Assembly (NCBI GenBank): GCA_036555515.1
Contig: DATBLC010000055.1
Span: 7,730-71,729, forward strand
Source: DATACQ01 sp036555515
GTDB lineage: Bacteria; Desulfobacterota; Binatia; UBA9968
DNA: 64,000 nucleotides
Reading direction: 5' to 3'
Numbering within the stretch: position 1 is the stretch's first letter; every line of letters starts with the position of its first letter. Below the pieces are notes generated by a model, which was not told the DNA's origin, ran no database searches, and saw only the letters and a program-made list of their open reading frames with translations. The position numbers were made by a program, and so were the translations under genes. Below, piece by piece: positions 54,325 through 61,676 of this stretch.

Positions 54325-55329
54325 TCAGTAAGTGTCGAACATGCGCTGGATTTCGTCGGCGTCGGCCGTTTTCGTCAGCGCCAAAGATAGCAGTAAGCGC
54401 GCTTTCCAGGGCTGCAAATTATCGCTGGCGACGAAGCCGCGCTTGGCCAGACCCGGGCTACGCACCACGCGGCCGGAAGCGACGCGGCTGGACAAGCACA
54501 TGAGCATGCCGGTTTCTTTGAAGCATTTGTCGAAGGCGGCGTCTTCCGCCGGTGTCGGGCGGCCGGCGCCGGTGCCGGCGCTGACGATACCCTTTGCGCC
54601 TGCCTTAGCCGCAGCCTCGATCATCGTGCCATCGGCGCCGACGTAAGAGACCACGACATCCACCCGTGGCAGGGACTCCAGATTGCGCACGTCGAACTCG
54701 GTTTGCACCGTGTGCGTGCGCACGGGCTGGTGATAAAAAACGATCTTGCCGTCGCCGTCGGCAAATCCCAGCGGGCCGAGGTCACGGGACTGGAAAGCCT
54801 CGACGCGATACGTCGCGTTCTTGGTTACATCGCGGCCATTGTAAATCGTATCGTTCATCACCAGCAAACAGCCGCGCGCTTTGGAGTTGGGATCAGCGGC
54901 GACCTTGACCGCGTTCACCAGATTCAAATAGCCGTCGGCGCTGATGGCCGACGATGGACGCATCGAACCGACCACCACTACCGGTTTGTCGGTTTTGAGT
55001 ACGAGATTTAAAAAATACGCGGTCTCTTCGATGGTGTTGGTGCCATGGGTAATGACGATGCCCTCGGCTTTGTCTTCATCGACGATCTTGTGAATGGTGC
55101 GCACGAGATCGAGCCAGTCTTTGTCGACCAGCGCGTGGCTGGGCAACCGACGAAATGGAATTTCTGTCACCTCGGCGATTTGTTTCAACTCGGGCAGCAT
55201 TTCAAGGATCTCGCCGTCTTTCAGGCGCTTGCCAGCCTCGATGTACCATGCGAGGTCGAGCCGGTCCTTGCCCACGGAATCGATGGTGCCGCCGGTGATG
55301 ATCAATGCGACTCTGGGTAAATTGGTCAT
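54325..55329 (-). CDS. L-asparaginase family protein
   Basis: A 334-residue member of the bacterial asparaginase/glutaminase family. Motif 1 reads ALIITGGTIDS with nucleophile Thr15. Motif 2 reads GIVITHGTNTIEETAYF: Thr97 is kept but the catalytic-site Asp that normally follows is Asn98. The Lys of the GRDVTKNAT segment is kept. GSMRP and GYLNLVNAV are typical. No signal peptide is present, so it should be cytoplasmic. The Asp-to-Asn change could reduce amidase activity or shift specificity. It is preceded on the same strand by an LLM oxidoreductase gene. Confidence 0.9.
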   Translation of the reverse strand: MTNLPRVALIITGGTIDSVGKDRLDLAWYIEAGKRLKDGEILEMLPELKQIAEVTEIPFRRLPSHALVDKDWLDLVRTIHKIVDEDKAEGIVITHGTNTIEETAYFLNLVLKTDKPVVVVGSMRPSSAISADGYLNLVNAVKVAADPNSKARGCLLVMNDTIYNGRDVTKNATYRVEAFQSRDLGPLGFADGDGKIVFYHQPVRTHTVQTEFDVRNLESLPRVDVVVSYVGADGTMIEAAAKAGAKGIVSAGTGAGRPTPAEDAAFDKCFKETGMLMCLSSRVASGRVVRSPGLAKRGFVASDNLQPWKARLLLSLALTKTADADEIQRMFDTY

Positions 55330-55403
55330 GTAACAACCCTTCCTTATAATTTGAGTTATGCGACTTGATTGATCTACCGATTTTTACCTACGTACTGCGT
55401 TTC

Positions 55404-55494
55404 GTTCAAGCCGTTCAAACCGCTTTCGGACGTTTCAGAAGTTCCAAAGGTTGCAAACGTTCCAATCGATCAACTCGTTCAAGAAGTTGTCGAA
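55404..55494. repeat. Array of ten degenerate GTTCAANNN units in 9-bp phase
   Basis: Units start at 55404, 55413, 55422, then after a 1-nt slip at 55432, 55441, 55450, 55459, 55468, 55477 and 55486. Most read GTTCAA or a one- to two-base variant (GTTCCA, GTTGCA, GATCAA). It lies in the gap between two minus-strand genes and has no coding signal. Confidence 0.75.
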
Positions 55495-55528
55495 CGGAAA
55501 TTTTGTCATCGCCGCACACGATCCCATT

Positions 55529-56461
55529 TTAAGATTTAAACAACGGCAACGACTCCTTGGCAAATTTTTCGATCTGTTCGCGCCGCTCGGGATAGTGCGG
55601 GATCATGAATTGCAGCCCTATGTGCACGACGCCGATTTCCACGAACTGCTTGAGCCTATCAGCGACCTGTTCAACGCTACCCTTTAGATAGTCGGTTATC
55701 TGTGGGCCGGCGGTGGGAGTCAGCTCAACCGGAAGACAGCAGGCAAGTTCAACTTCGTCTGGATTGCGGCCTGCTTTCCTAGCCTCGGCGCGGACGTTGT
55801 CGAATCGGGCGGCCAATTCGTTGGGAGTGATGCGCACGAAGTAGGGGAACCAGGCGTCGCCAAAAACGCCGGCTCGCTTCTGCGCGTGCTTACCTTCGCC
55901 ACCGATCCAAATGGGGATGCGCGGTTTTTGAAACGGTTTCGGATTGAAGGCAATGTCGTCGACGTTGTAATAGTTGCCGTGAAAGGTGATGTGCTCATCG
56001 GTCCAAAGGCGTTTAAGAAGAGTAAGCTGCTCGTCGGAGATCTTGCCGCGCTCCTTGAACGGCACGTTCATGGCGGCGAACTCTTCTTCCATCCAGCCGA
56101 CGCCGACGCCCAGGATCAGCCGGCCGGTGGAGAGCTGGTCGAGAGTCGTGGCAATTCTGGCCCAGTGCAATGGATGGCGATAGGGCATAACCATGACGCT
56201 CATGCCGAGCGCGATTTTTTCAGTGCAACCGGCGAGGAAAGCCAAACAAGTCACGGTATCAAAGAACGGCCGATCGGGCGGCACGATGAAAGTCGCTTCC
56301 CTGCTATAGGGATAAAGGGTGTTGATCTTCCACGGGGTCACCAAACGGTCGGCAGCCCACACGGAATCGTAGCCCAGCGCTTCGGCCTGTTGGGCTGCCT
56401 CCATCAATGTCTTTCTCGTGGCGGCACGGCCCGAGACGGGAAGAAACACACCGAATTTCAT
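55529..56461 (-). CDS. LLM-class (probably F420-dependent) oxidoreductase
   Basis: A 310-residue luciferase-like monooxygenase family protein starting MKFGVFLPVSGRA, with the family's AQQAEALGYDSVWAADR, ALGMSVMVMPYRHPLHWARIATTLDQLSTGRLILGVGVGWMEEEF split over two strands, and IGGEGKHAQKRAG. The early part and the S/T-G-R-L-I-L-G-V-G-x-G-W segment are typical of F420-using members (TIGR03619-like), but FMN use cannot be excluded. ATG 56461 with GGAGGC upstream is the start; the frame to 56539 is extension. It is divergent from the GrdE-like gene, 176 nt away, so it may be functionally linked. Confidence 0.9.
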   Translation of the reverse strand: MKFGVFLPVSGRAATRKTLMEAAQQAEALGYDSVWAADRLVTPWKINTLYPYSREATFIVPPDRPFFDTVTCLAFLAGCTEKIALGMSVMVMPYRHPLHWARIATTLDQLSTGRLILGVGVGWMEEEFAAMNVPFKERGKISDEQLTLLKRLWTDEHITFHGNYYNVDDIAFNPKPFQKPRIPIWIGGEGKHAQKRAGVFGDAWFPYFVRITPNELAARFDNVRAEARKAGRNPDEVELACCLPVELTPTAGPQITDYLKGSVEQVADRLKQFVEIGVVHIGLQFMIPHYPERREQIEKFAKESLPLFKS

Positions 56462-56637
56462 TTTGCCTCCGAAGAAATCCAGACGCGCGCCAGGCGACGG
56501 CGCAACATTGTCATGAGGACACTTCGATTCGCATAACACAAGGGCGTTGAATTCGCTATTTACTCGGAGCGCTTTTCGTCATTCATCATAGCTGGCAGTT
56601 TGACAGTTTCCTGGGCCGGTTTGTATAAGCTTGAAGT

Positions 56638-57942
56638 ATGCGTTTGGAACTGGCGGATTTTCCGGTTACTGAATTACGCTTTGGGCGCCTGTTTGGCTAT
56701 CAGGCGGGCGTTCTTGAAATCGATCCTTCCGAGATGTCGGACCTGGTGCGGCAGGATTCTCGCATCGAAGACGTTGCCTTCGAGATCGTTCACCCGGGTG
56801 ATCGAGTTCGAGTGACCGGAATCCGCGATATCGTTGAACCGAGAGTGAAGGTGTCCGGGCAAGGACAAGTTTTTCCCGGAACTCTAAGCGCCATTGAGCC
56901 GGTGGGCTCGGGAAGAACTCATCGTCTCTCCGGCATGGCCGTCGTAGCCACCGCGGCCTTCGAAGGATCGGCCCGTGCCGGTTTGGCGGTGCAGCGCAGT
57001 GCGATCCTCGACATGTGGGGGCCGGGGGCTGAGTCGTCGCGTTTCAGTAAGTTGGCCGGAATGGTATTAGTTTTGAAACTAAAAGGCGGCTTGTCGGATT
57101 GGGACGGGCATTGCGCGATTCAGTCGGCGGAATTTAAAGTGGCCAGAAAACTCGCCGGAGTTACCTTGGGGCTGGAACCGGCCACCGTGGAGTATTTCGA
57201 CAACGGCGCGGCGGCGCCGGGCGTACCGAAGATCGTACTCATCCAAGGCTGTCTGACGAATAGCCAGGGCGTGCATACGAACGTGAGCTATTATGGCATG
57301 CCGGTCAGAGAATCTCTGGCAACTTTCATTCATCCCAACGAGCTGCTTGATGGTGCGCTCTGCGTGGTTGCGACCCGCGCCGTCGGCTACTTTCCGATAA
57401 CATGGGACTGGCAGAGCCATCCGCTTTCGTTAGCGCTGTACCGCGATCACGGCAAGCGGTTGAACTTTATCGGCGTGATTCTCGAACGCATCCAGTTCGA
57501 CACTTTTCACGGCAAGGAAGTCATCGCCCATAATACGGCTGTGCTGGCCCAGCGGCTTGGCGCCGACGGGGCGGTCATTGCCTGGACGGGATCGGGCAAT
57601 GCTTTTGTCGATGTGATGCTCACCATCGAGGCTTGTGAAAAGCGCGGCATCCGTACGACCCTCGTGAGCTATGAGTTCGGCGGCAAGGACGGTGTCGATT
57701 CACCGCTGCTGTATTATGTGCCGGAAGCCGACGCGGTGGTGAGCACGGGCAGCCGCGACCGTTGGCTGGAGCTGCCGGCGCCCGAGCGCGTTGTCGGCCC
57801 CTATGATCAATTTTCGCTTTTGAGTTATCCTGGAGCGCCGCTTGCCGATGCCAAGGGGAAGTTGACCTTGGATGCGCGCGACATGGTTATCGGTGGCATC
57901 GACAACTGGGGCGGCGAGTCCTGGACCTGCGAGGAATATTAA
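56638..57942 (+). CDS. GrdE-like proprotein, component B of a glycine/betaine/sarcosine-type reductase
   Basis: A 434-residue homologue of GrdE/GrdG/GrdI, matching the usual length. MRLELADFPVTELRFG at the start, VHPGDRVRVTGIRDIVEPRVKVSG split around the P-G-D motif, FPG, and FIHPNELLDGALCVV and DHGKRLNFIGVI are recognisable family blocks. In known GrdE a cysteine near residue 242 is the self-cleavage site that becomes a pyruvoyl group (from memory of the Clostridium work); here Cys242 sits in DGALCVV, preceded by Leu rather than Thr. Component B forms a Schiff base with the amine substrate. It is followed 101 nt later by the GrdB-like selenoprotein gene, its natural partner. Processing and substrate remain inference. 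Confidence 0.87.
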   Translation: MRLELADFPVTELRFGRLFGYQAGVLEIDPSEMSDLVRQDSRIEDVAFEIVHPGDRVRVTGIRDIVEPRVKVSGQGQVFPGTLSAIEPVGSGRTHRLSGMAVVATAAFEGSARAGLAVQRSAILDMWGPGAESSRFSKLAGMVLVLKLKGGLSDWDGHCAIQSAEFKVARKLAGVTLGLEPATVEYFDNGAAAPGVPKIVLIQGCLTNSQGVHTNVSYYGMPVRESLATFIHPNELLDGALCVVATRAVGYFPITWDWQSHPLSLALYRDHGKRLNFIGVILERIQFDTFHGKEVIAHNTAVLAQRLGADGAVIAWTGSGNAFVDVMLTIEACEKRGIRTTLVSYEFGGKDGVDSPLLYYVPEADAVVSTGSRDRWLELPAPERVVGPYDQFSLLSYPGAPLADAKGKLTLDARDMVIGGIDNWGGESWTCEEY

Positions 57943-58043
57943 AAACGTCTTGAGTCTCGCATCGAGAGGTTTAGGTTTACCCGAAGTTCAAAACTCTCGA
58001 TCCGAGACTGCAGCAGCGCCTATGGCTGAAGGAGTGTCCGGTT

Positions 58044-59375
58044 ATGATTAGCGTTGTCCATGTCGTCAATCAGTTCTTCGCCGGCGTCGGCGGCGAAGAA
58101 CGGGCGGGCGTTCCCGTTGCCGTGTCCGACGGCGCAGTGGGCGCGGCGCGGGGTCTGCAAATTCAGCTGGGCGGCGAAGCGCGGATCATTTGCACGGTCT
58201 ATTTCGGCGACAATTATTTTCACGAGTGCAATGAGGAGGCGATGAAGGCGGTGCTCGATACCGTACGCGCCAGGCATCCGCAAGTCGTGATCGCCGGACC
58301 AGCTTTCAATGCCGGGCGTTACGGCATCAGTTGCGTGGAGATTTGTCACGCAGTGGCGAACGAGCTGAAGATTCCCTGCGTTACCGCTATGCACGAGGAA
58401 AATCCCGCCATCGGCACCTACCGCGGTCGCGCCGATCTCAATGTTTTTTGTCTGCCGACCGCGGAGACCACCGTGGGAATGACGGACGCACTAAAAGCGT
58501 TGGCGAAGTTCGCGTTGCGGCTTGCCATGGCCGAGCCTATCGGTCCGGCAAAGCAAGAGGGTTATATCCCGCGCGGCATTCGCCGCCTGGTAAAAACCGC
58601 ACGTCCAGGTTACCAGCGCGCCATCGATATGCTGCTCAAGAAGATCGCCAATGAACCGTTCGAGACGGAGATTCCCATGGAGAACTGGGAGGACATTTCT
58701 CCGGCGGCGCCACTAAAGAATGTGTCTGAGCGGAAGATCGCGGTGGTCACCACCAGCGGCGTTGTTCCGTGGGGCAACCCAGACCGGTTTAAAACCTTCC
58801 GCAATACTTTTTGGAAGAAATACAACATCGCCGAAGTCAAAGAATTGGAACCGGGCAAGTGGGAAGCGGTGCACGGTGGCTACAACGTCGCTTACATGAA
58901 TGAAAATCCGCATTATGGCGTGCCGCTGGATGCGCTGCGTTTGTTGGAGGCTGAGGGCAAAATCGGTCCGGGGAAGCTTTATCCCGCGTACTACGTGATT
59001 CCCGGCAATCAGGGTTCGCCGGCGCTGATGCGCCGCATGGGCCAAGAAATTGCTGCTGATTTAAAACAGGACGGCGTTGAGGGCGTAGTTTTTGTCGCCA
59101 CCTGAGGCACATGTAGTCGCAGCGGCGCTGTGATGAGCAAAGAACTCGAGAAGGCAGGCCTCCCAGTGGCGCTGGTAAGCGCAATGTTTCCAGTGGCGGC
59201 GCAGGTGCGCGCCACGCGTATCGTCAAGGGAGTAAGCATTCCTCACCCTTGCGGCGATCCCAGTTTGCCGCCGGAACTGGACCTGCGCCTGCGTAAAGAA
59301 ATAGTTCAAACTGCGCTAAAGGCATTGGAAGCCGACGTTAAAGAGCCGACGCTGTTTTCGCCGAACAGGGCGTAA
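58044..59375 (+). CDS. GrdB-like selenoprotein (TGA at 59103-59105 read as selenocysteine)
   Basis: This is a 443-residue homologue of GrdB/GrdF/GrdH, the selenoprotein subunit of component B. Gene callers will stop at codon 354, TGA, but the same frame continues for 90 codons with the family's C-terminal half: RIVKGVSIPHPCGDPSLPPE and an ALKALEADVKEPTLF end. Around the TGA the protein reads VFVAT-U-GTCSRSG, matching the Clostridial TST-U-GTCTRCG motif: the UxxC pair is kept (U354, C357), while the third position Cys is Ser360. The N-terminal part has VVHVVNQFFAGVGGEE-like (MISVVHVVNQFFAGVGGEE) and YFGDNYFHE, both typical. It should remove ammonia from a glycine- or betaine-like substrate as a Se-bound intermediate. 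A SECIS-like hairpin follows. Confidence 0.9.
59106..59135 (+). promoter_or_regulatory. Candidate bacterial SECIS hairpin
   Basis: Ten nt after the TGA (59103-59105), GTCGCAGC (59116-59123) pairs with GCTGTGAT (59127-59134) across the apical loop GGC (59124-59126); the stem has two G-T pairs. The loop lies 18 nt after the TGA and begins with G, which fits the published bacterial SECIS rules as I know them (16-37 nt spacing, a G among the first loop bases). SelB would bind it to direct selenocysteine insertion. Confidence 0.65.
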
Positions 59376-59481
59376 GGTTGGTACTTGAAATCTCCGATCG
59401 GCACGAAGGTCGGCGAAAATCATTTTCACTTAGAGTGTCACAGTATGAATTGAATAAGATTCGCCGGGTGAGGATTAAGTT

Positions 59482-59982
59482 ATGGAAGCCGCCGCGGTAG
59501 ATGCAGTGGTCGATGGATTGAAGAAGTCGGGGGTGGATTTTATTTCTCTCATGCCCGACTCGGATTTTTCGGTTTTGCAGGAGCGGGTCGCCAACGACAA
59601 GTATTTTACCTATGTTCCGGTGAGCAATGAAGCCATCGGTGTCGGCGTTTGTGCCGGGGCCTGGCTCAGTGGAAAACGGCCCGCGCTATTAGTTCCGACA
59701 TCGGGACTCTTGGTGGCGGCATGGCCGCTCACCAGTATTTGCATGGCGTGGAGTTTGCCGCTGCTCCTGTTGATCCCTTATCGTGGCGACATCGGTGACG
59801 CTTTTTGGCTGATGGGACCCTACAAGGATACCACAGAGCCGCTGCTGAAGGTTCTCAATGCGCCCTACAGCGTCATCGCCAAGACTGAGGACATTTCGAA
59901 GTCAATTGTCGATGCCCAGGCGTCGACCATCAGTTGGCAGCGGCCGGTGGCGGTGCTGCTCACAGGAGAAACGATTAAATGA
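59482..59982 (+). CDS. ThDP enzyme alpha subunit, ComD-like (sulfopyruvate/phosphonopyruvate decarboxylase type)
   Basis: A 166-residue N-terminal (PYR-type) thiamine-diphosphate domain. VPVSNEAIGVGVCAGAWLSGKRP carries Glu50, the residue that activates the cofactor, and VPTSGLLVAAWPLTSI follows. Separate subunits for the two halves are typical of sulfopyruvate decarboxylase (ComD/ComE) and related 2-oxoacid decarboxylases. The stop overlaps the next gene start (ATGA, 59979-59982), so the two subunits are made together. It lies 106 nt after the GrdB-like gene. It likely decarboxylates a 2-oxoacid; the substrate is unknown. Confidence 0.86.
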   Translation: MEAAAVDAVVDGLKKSGVDFISLMPDSDFSVLQERVANDKYFTYVPVSNEAIGVGVCAGAWLSGKRPALLVPTSGLLVAAWPLTSICMAWSLPLLLLIPYRGDIGDAFWLMGPYKDTTEPLLKVLNAPYSVIAKTEDISKSIVDAQASTISWQRPVAVLLTGETIK

Positions 59983-60584
59983 AACGTTACGACTGTCTCA
60001 AATTGTTGGCATCGATGCTGGGTCCGAAGGTCATCGTGGTGACCAATATCGGACCGATTTCGCGTGAATGGAACGCCCTAAGACCCAGCGATGCCAATCT
60101 CTTACAGGTAAACCTTGGCCTGTGCGCGGCCGTGGGAATGGGCGTGGCGGTTTCGTTGCCGCACCGGCAAGTCGTCGTGCTCGACGGCGACGGCAATTTA
60201 TTGCTCAATCTCGCGAGCTTGGCGGACTTGGCGAACCAGGATCTCAGGAATCTCGTACATATTGTTCTCGATAACGAGTCCTATGAGGGCGGCGGGGGAT
60301 TAAAGTCCGCCACCGCCGGCAGGGCTGATCTGGCCGCCATTGCACGCGGCGCCGGTGTTCCCAACGCAAGTGTCGCAACCACGCTGGAAGATTTCGAGAG
60401 CATAGCGCGGCGGAGTTTGAATGAGCCGGGACATCACTTCATCGTCGCCAAAGTCGAGAAAGGCAGTGTGGAGAGACTGCCGACCTTGACCCTCGACGGC
60501 AAGGAGGCGAAATATCGATTTGCCCGCTACATAGAAAGCACCGAGGGAGTGCAGATACTGCGCCCGAGATTTACGCATATCTAG
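59979..60584 (+). CDS. ThDP enzyme beta subunit, ComE-like
   Basis: A 201-residue C-terminal (PP-type) thiamine-diphosphate domain. The pyrophosphate/Mg motif is VLDGDGNLLLNLASLADLA (GDG at 70-72) with IVLDNESYEGGGG supplying the Asn region; the latter resembles the LDN.xYES/GST-G loop of ComE-type enzymes. VNLGLCAAVGMGVAVSLP is also typical. It pairs with the alpha subunit through the 4-nt overlap. Together they form a split 2-oxoacid decarboxylase. A phased repeat starts 8 nt after its stop. Confidence 0.88.
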   Translation: MKRYDCLKLLASMLGPKVIVVTNIGPISREWNALRPSDANLLQVNLGLCAAVGMGVAVSLPHRQVVVLDGDGNLLLNLASLADLANQDLRNLVHIVLDNESYEGGGGLKSATAGRADLAAIARGAGVPNASVATTLEDFESIARRSLNEPGHHFIVAKVEKGSVERLPTLTLDGKEAKYRFARYIESTEGVQILRPRFTHI

Positions 60585-60592
60585 GCTGAATG

Positions 60593-60628
60593 GTTCGAAT
60601 CGTTGAAGCCGATCAAAGAGGTCAAAAA
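60593..60628. repeat. GTTCAANNN-type units in 9-bp phase
   Basis: GTTCGAATC, GTTGAAGCC, GATCAAAGA and GGTCAAAAA start at 60593, 60602, 60611 and 60620, exactly 9 nt apart. They overlap the upstream extension of the next gene's frame, so that gene's true start is likely downstream. Confidence 0.6.
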
Positions 60629-60683
60629 CCTGGCTTTTGGTGGCGCAACGATGCCGCGCACTCCAGAGACGTTCGGAGGTTGT

Positions 60684-61649
60684 GTGATTAAAATCATCAT
60701 CGGGTTGTTTGTACTGGCTGCCGGCCTTTTCGGCGAACCAAGATTGACCCAAAGCGCAGCTCCGGCACGTATCGGCATCCCCAGCCCGTCCGTGAGTTAT
60801 TTTCCGCTCATCGTGGCGTGGAAAAAAGGCTTCTTTGCGCAGGAAGGGATTCAGGCAGAATTCATAACCATGCGGCCGTCCATCATCGCCGCAGCAATGT
60901 CCAATGGAGAAATTCAATTTACCACGGCCACCGGCACGGCGGCAGGCGCCATCCTGCGGGGCTTCCCGTTTAAAATCGTCACCTACTTTTCCACCAGACT
61001 GATGGATTCCCTCATGGTGAAACCGCAGATAAAAACGGTGACCGATTTACGCGGCAAAATCGTGGGCGTCGATGGGCCGGGGGCCAGCACCTATGTGATG
61101 ACTGTTTTGATTTTGAAAAAATACAATGTCGATCCGGAGCGGGAAGTGAAGGTGTTGGCGGTTGGGGATGAGAATGTCCGCCTTGAACAACTGAAATTAG
61201 GGCAAATCGACGCGGGCATGCTAGGACCGCAGGGCGTGGTCCTCGCGAAGCGTGCTGGACTCAAGCTCCTTCTCGATGTGGCAGATGAGCTGGATCTTCC
61301 CTTTGTCGGAATGGCGACGACAAATCAAATGGTCGAGCGCCAGCGGGCCGATCTAAAAAAGTTTCTGCGGGCCAGCGTGCGGGGAAATCGGTATTCCACG
61401 GATCCACGCAATCGGACCGAAATGATAGGTATCTTGAGCGATTGGCTGAAACTGGATCAGGAAACGGCGGAACATACTTACGGCGTCTTCCTAAAGGCTA
61501 CTTCTAGAGACGGTACGCTAGGTCGAAGCGGGATGGAGGCGCTGATCGACGAGCGCAAACGGCAGGTGAAGTTTTCCGGCGACGTTCCCCGTGAAAAGGT
61601 TTTTGATTTTTCTATTGTCGAAGAAATCAACCGCGAGTTGGGGAAATAA
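60684..61649 (+). CDS. NMT1/SsuA-type ABC solute-binding protein
   Basis: A 321-residue exported receptor. Starting at GTG 60684, with GGAGG at 60675-60679, gives a clean signal peptide (VIKIIIGLFVLAAGLFG). The mature part has IGIPSPSVSYFPLIVAWKKGFF, NGEIQFTTATGTAAGA, and DLRGKIVGVDGPGASTYVM, all typical of the NMT1/SsuA type. The frame extends up to 60603, but that part is repeat sequence. No ABC permease follows. It closes the GrdE-GrdB-ComDE-like run and may bring in the substrate. The ligand is unknown. Confidence 0.86.
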   Translation: MIKIIIGLFVLAAGLFGEPRLTQSAAPARIGIPSPSVSYFPLIVAWKKGFFAQEGIQAEFITMRPSIIAAAMSNGEIQFTTATGTAAGAILRGFPFKIVTYFSTRLMDSLMVKPQIKTVTDLRGKIVGVDGPGASTYVMTVLILKKYNVDPEREVKVLAVGDENVRLEQLKLGQIDAGMLGPQGVVLAKRAGLKLLLDVADELDLPFVGMATTNQMVERQRADLKKFLRASVRGNRYSTDPRNRTEMIGILSDWLKLDQETAEHTYGVFLKATSRDGTLGRSGMEALIDERKRQVKFSGDVPREKVFDFSIVEEINRELGK

Positions 61650-61676
61650 GCGGCGCCTACGTGGTTATCGGTGTTG

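Noticed and set aside
55404..55494. CRISPR array
   Set aside because: Units are only 9 bp with no spacers of 25-40 bp, repeats are degenerate and there are no cas genes.
59130..59375. Separate short gene after the GrdB-like frame
   Set aside because: It is in the same frame as the upstream gene and carries the GrdB C-terminal half, so it is better explained as the continuation past a selenocysteine TGA.
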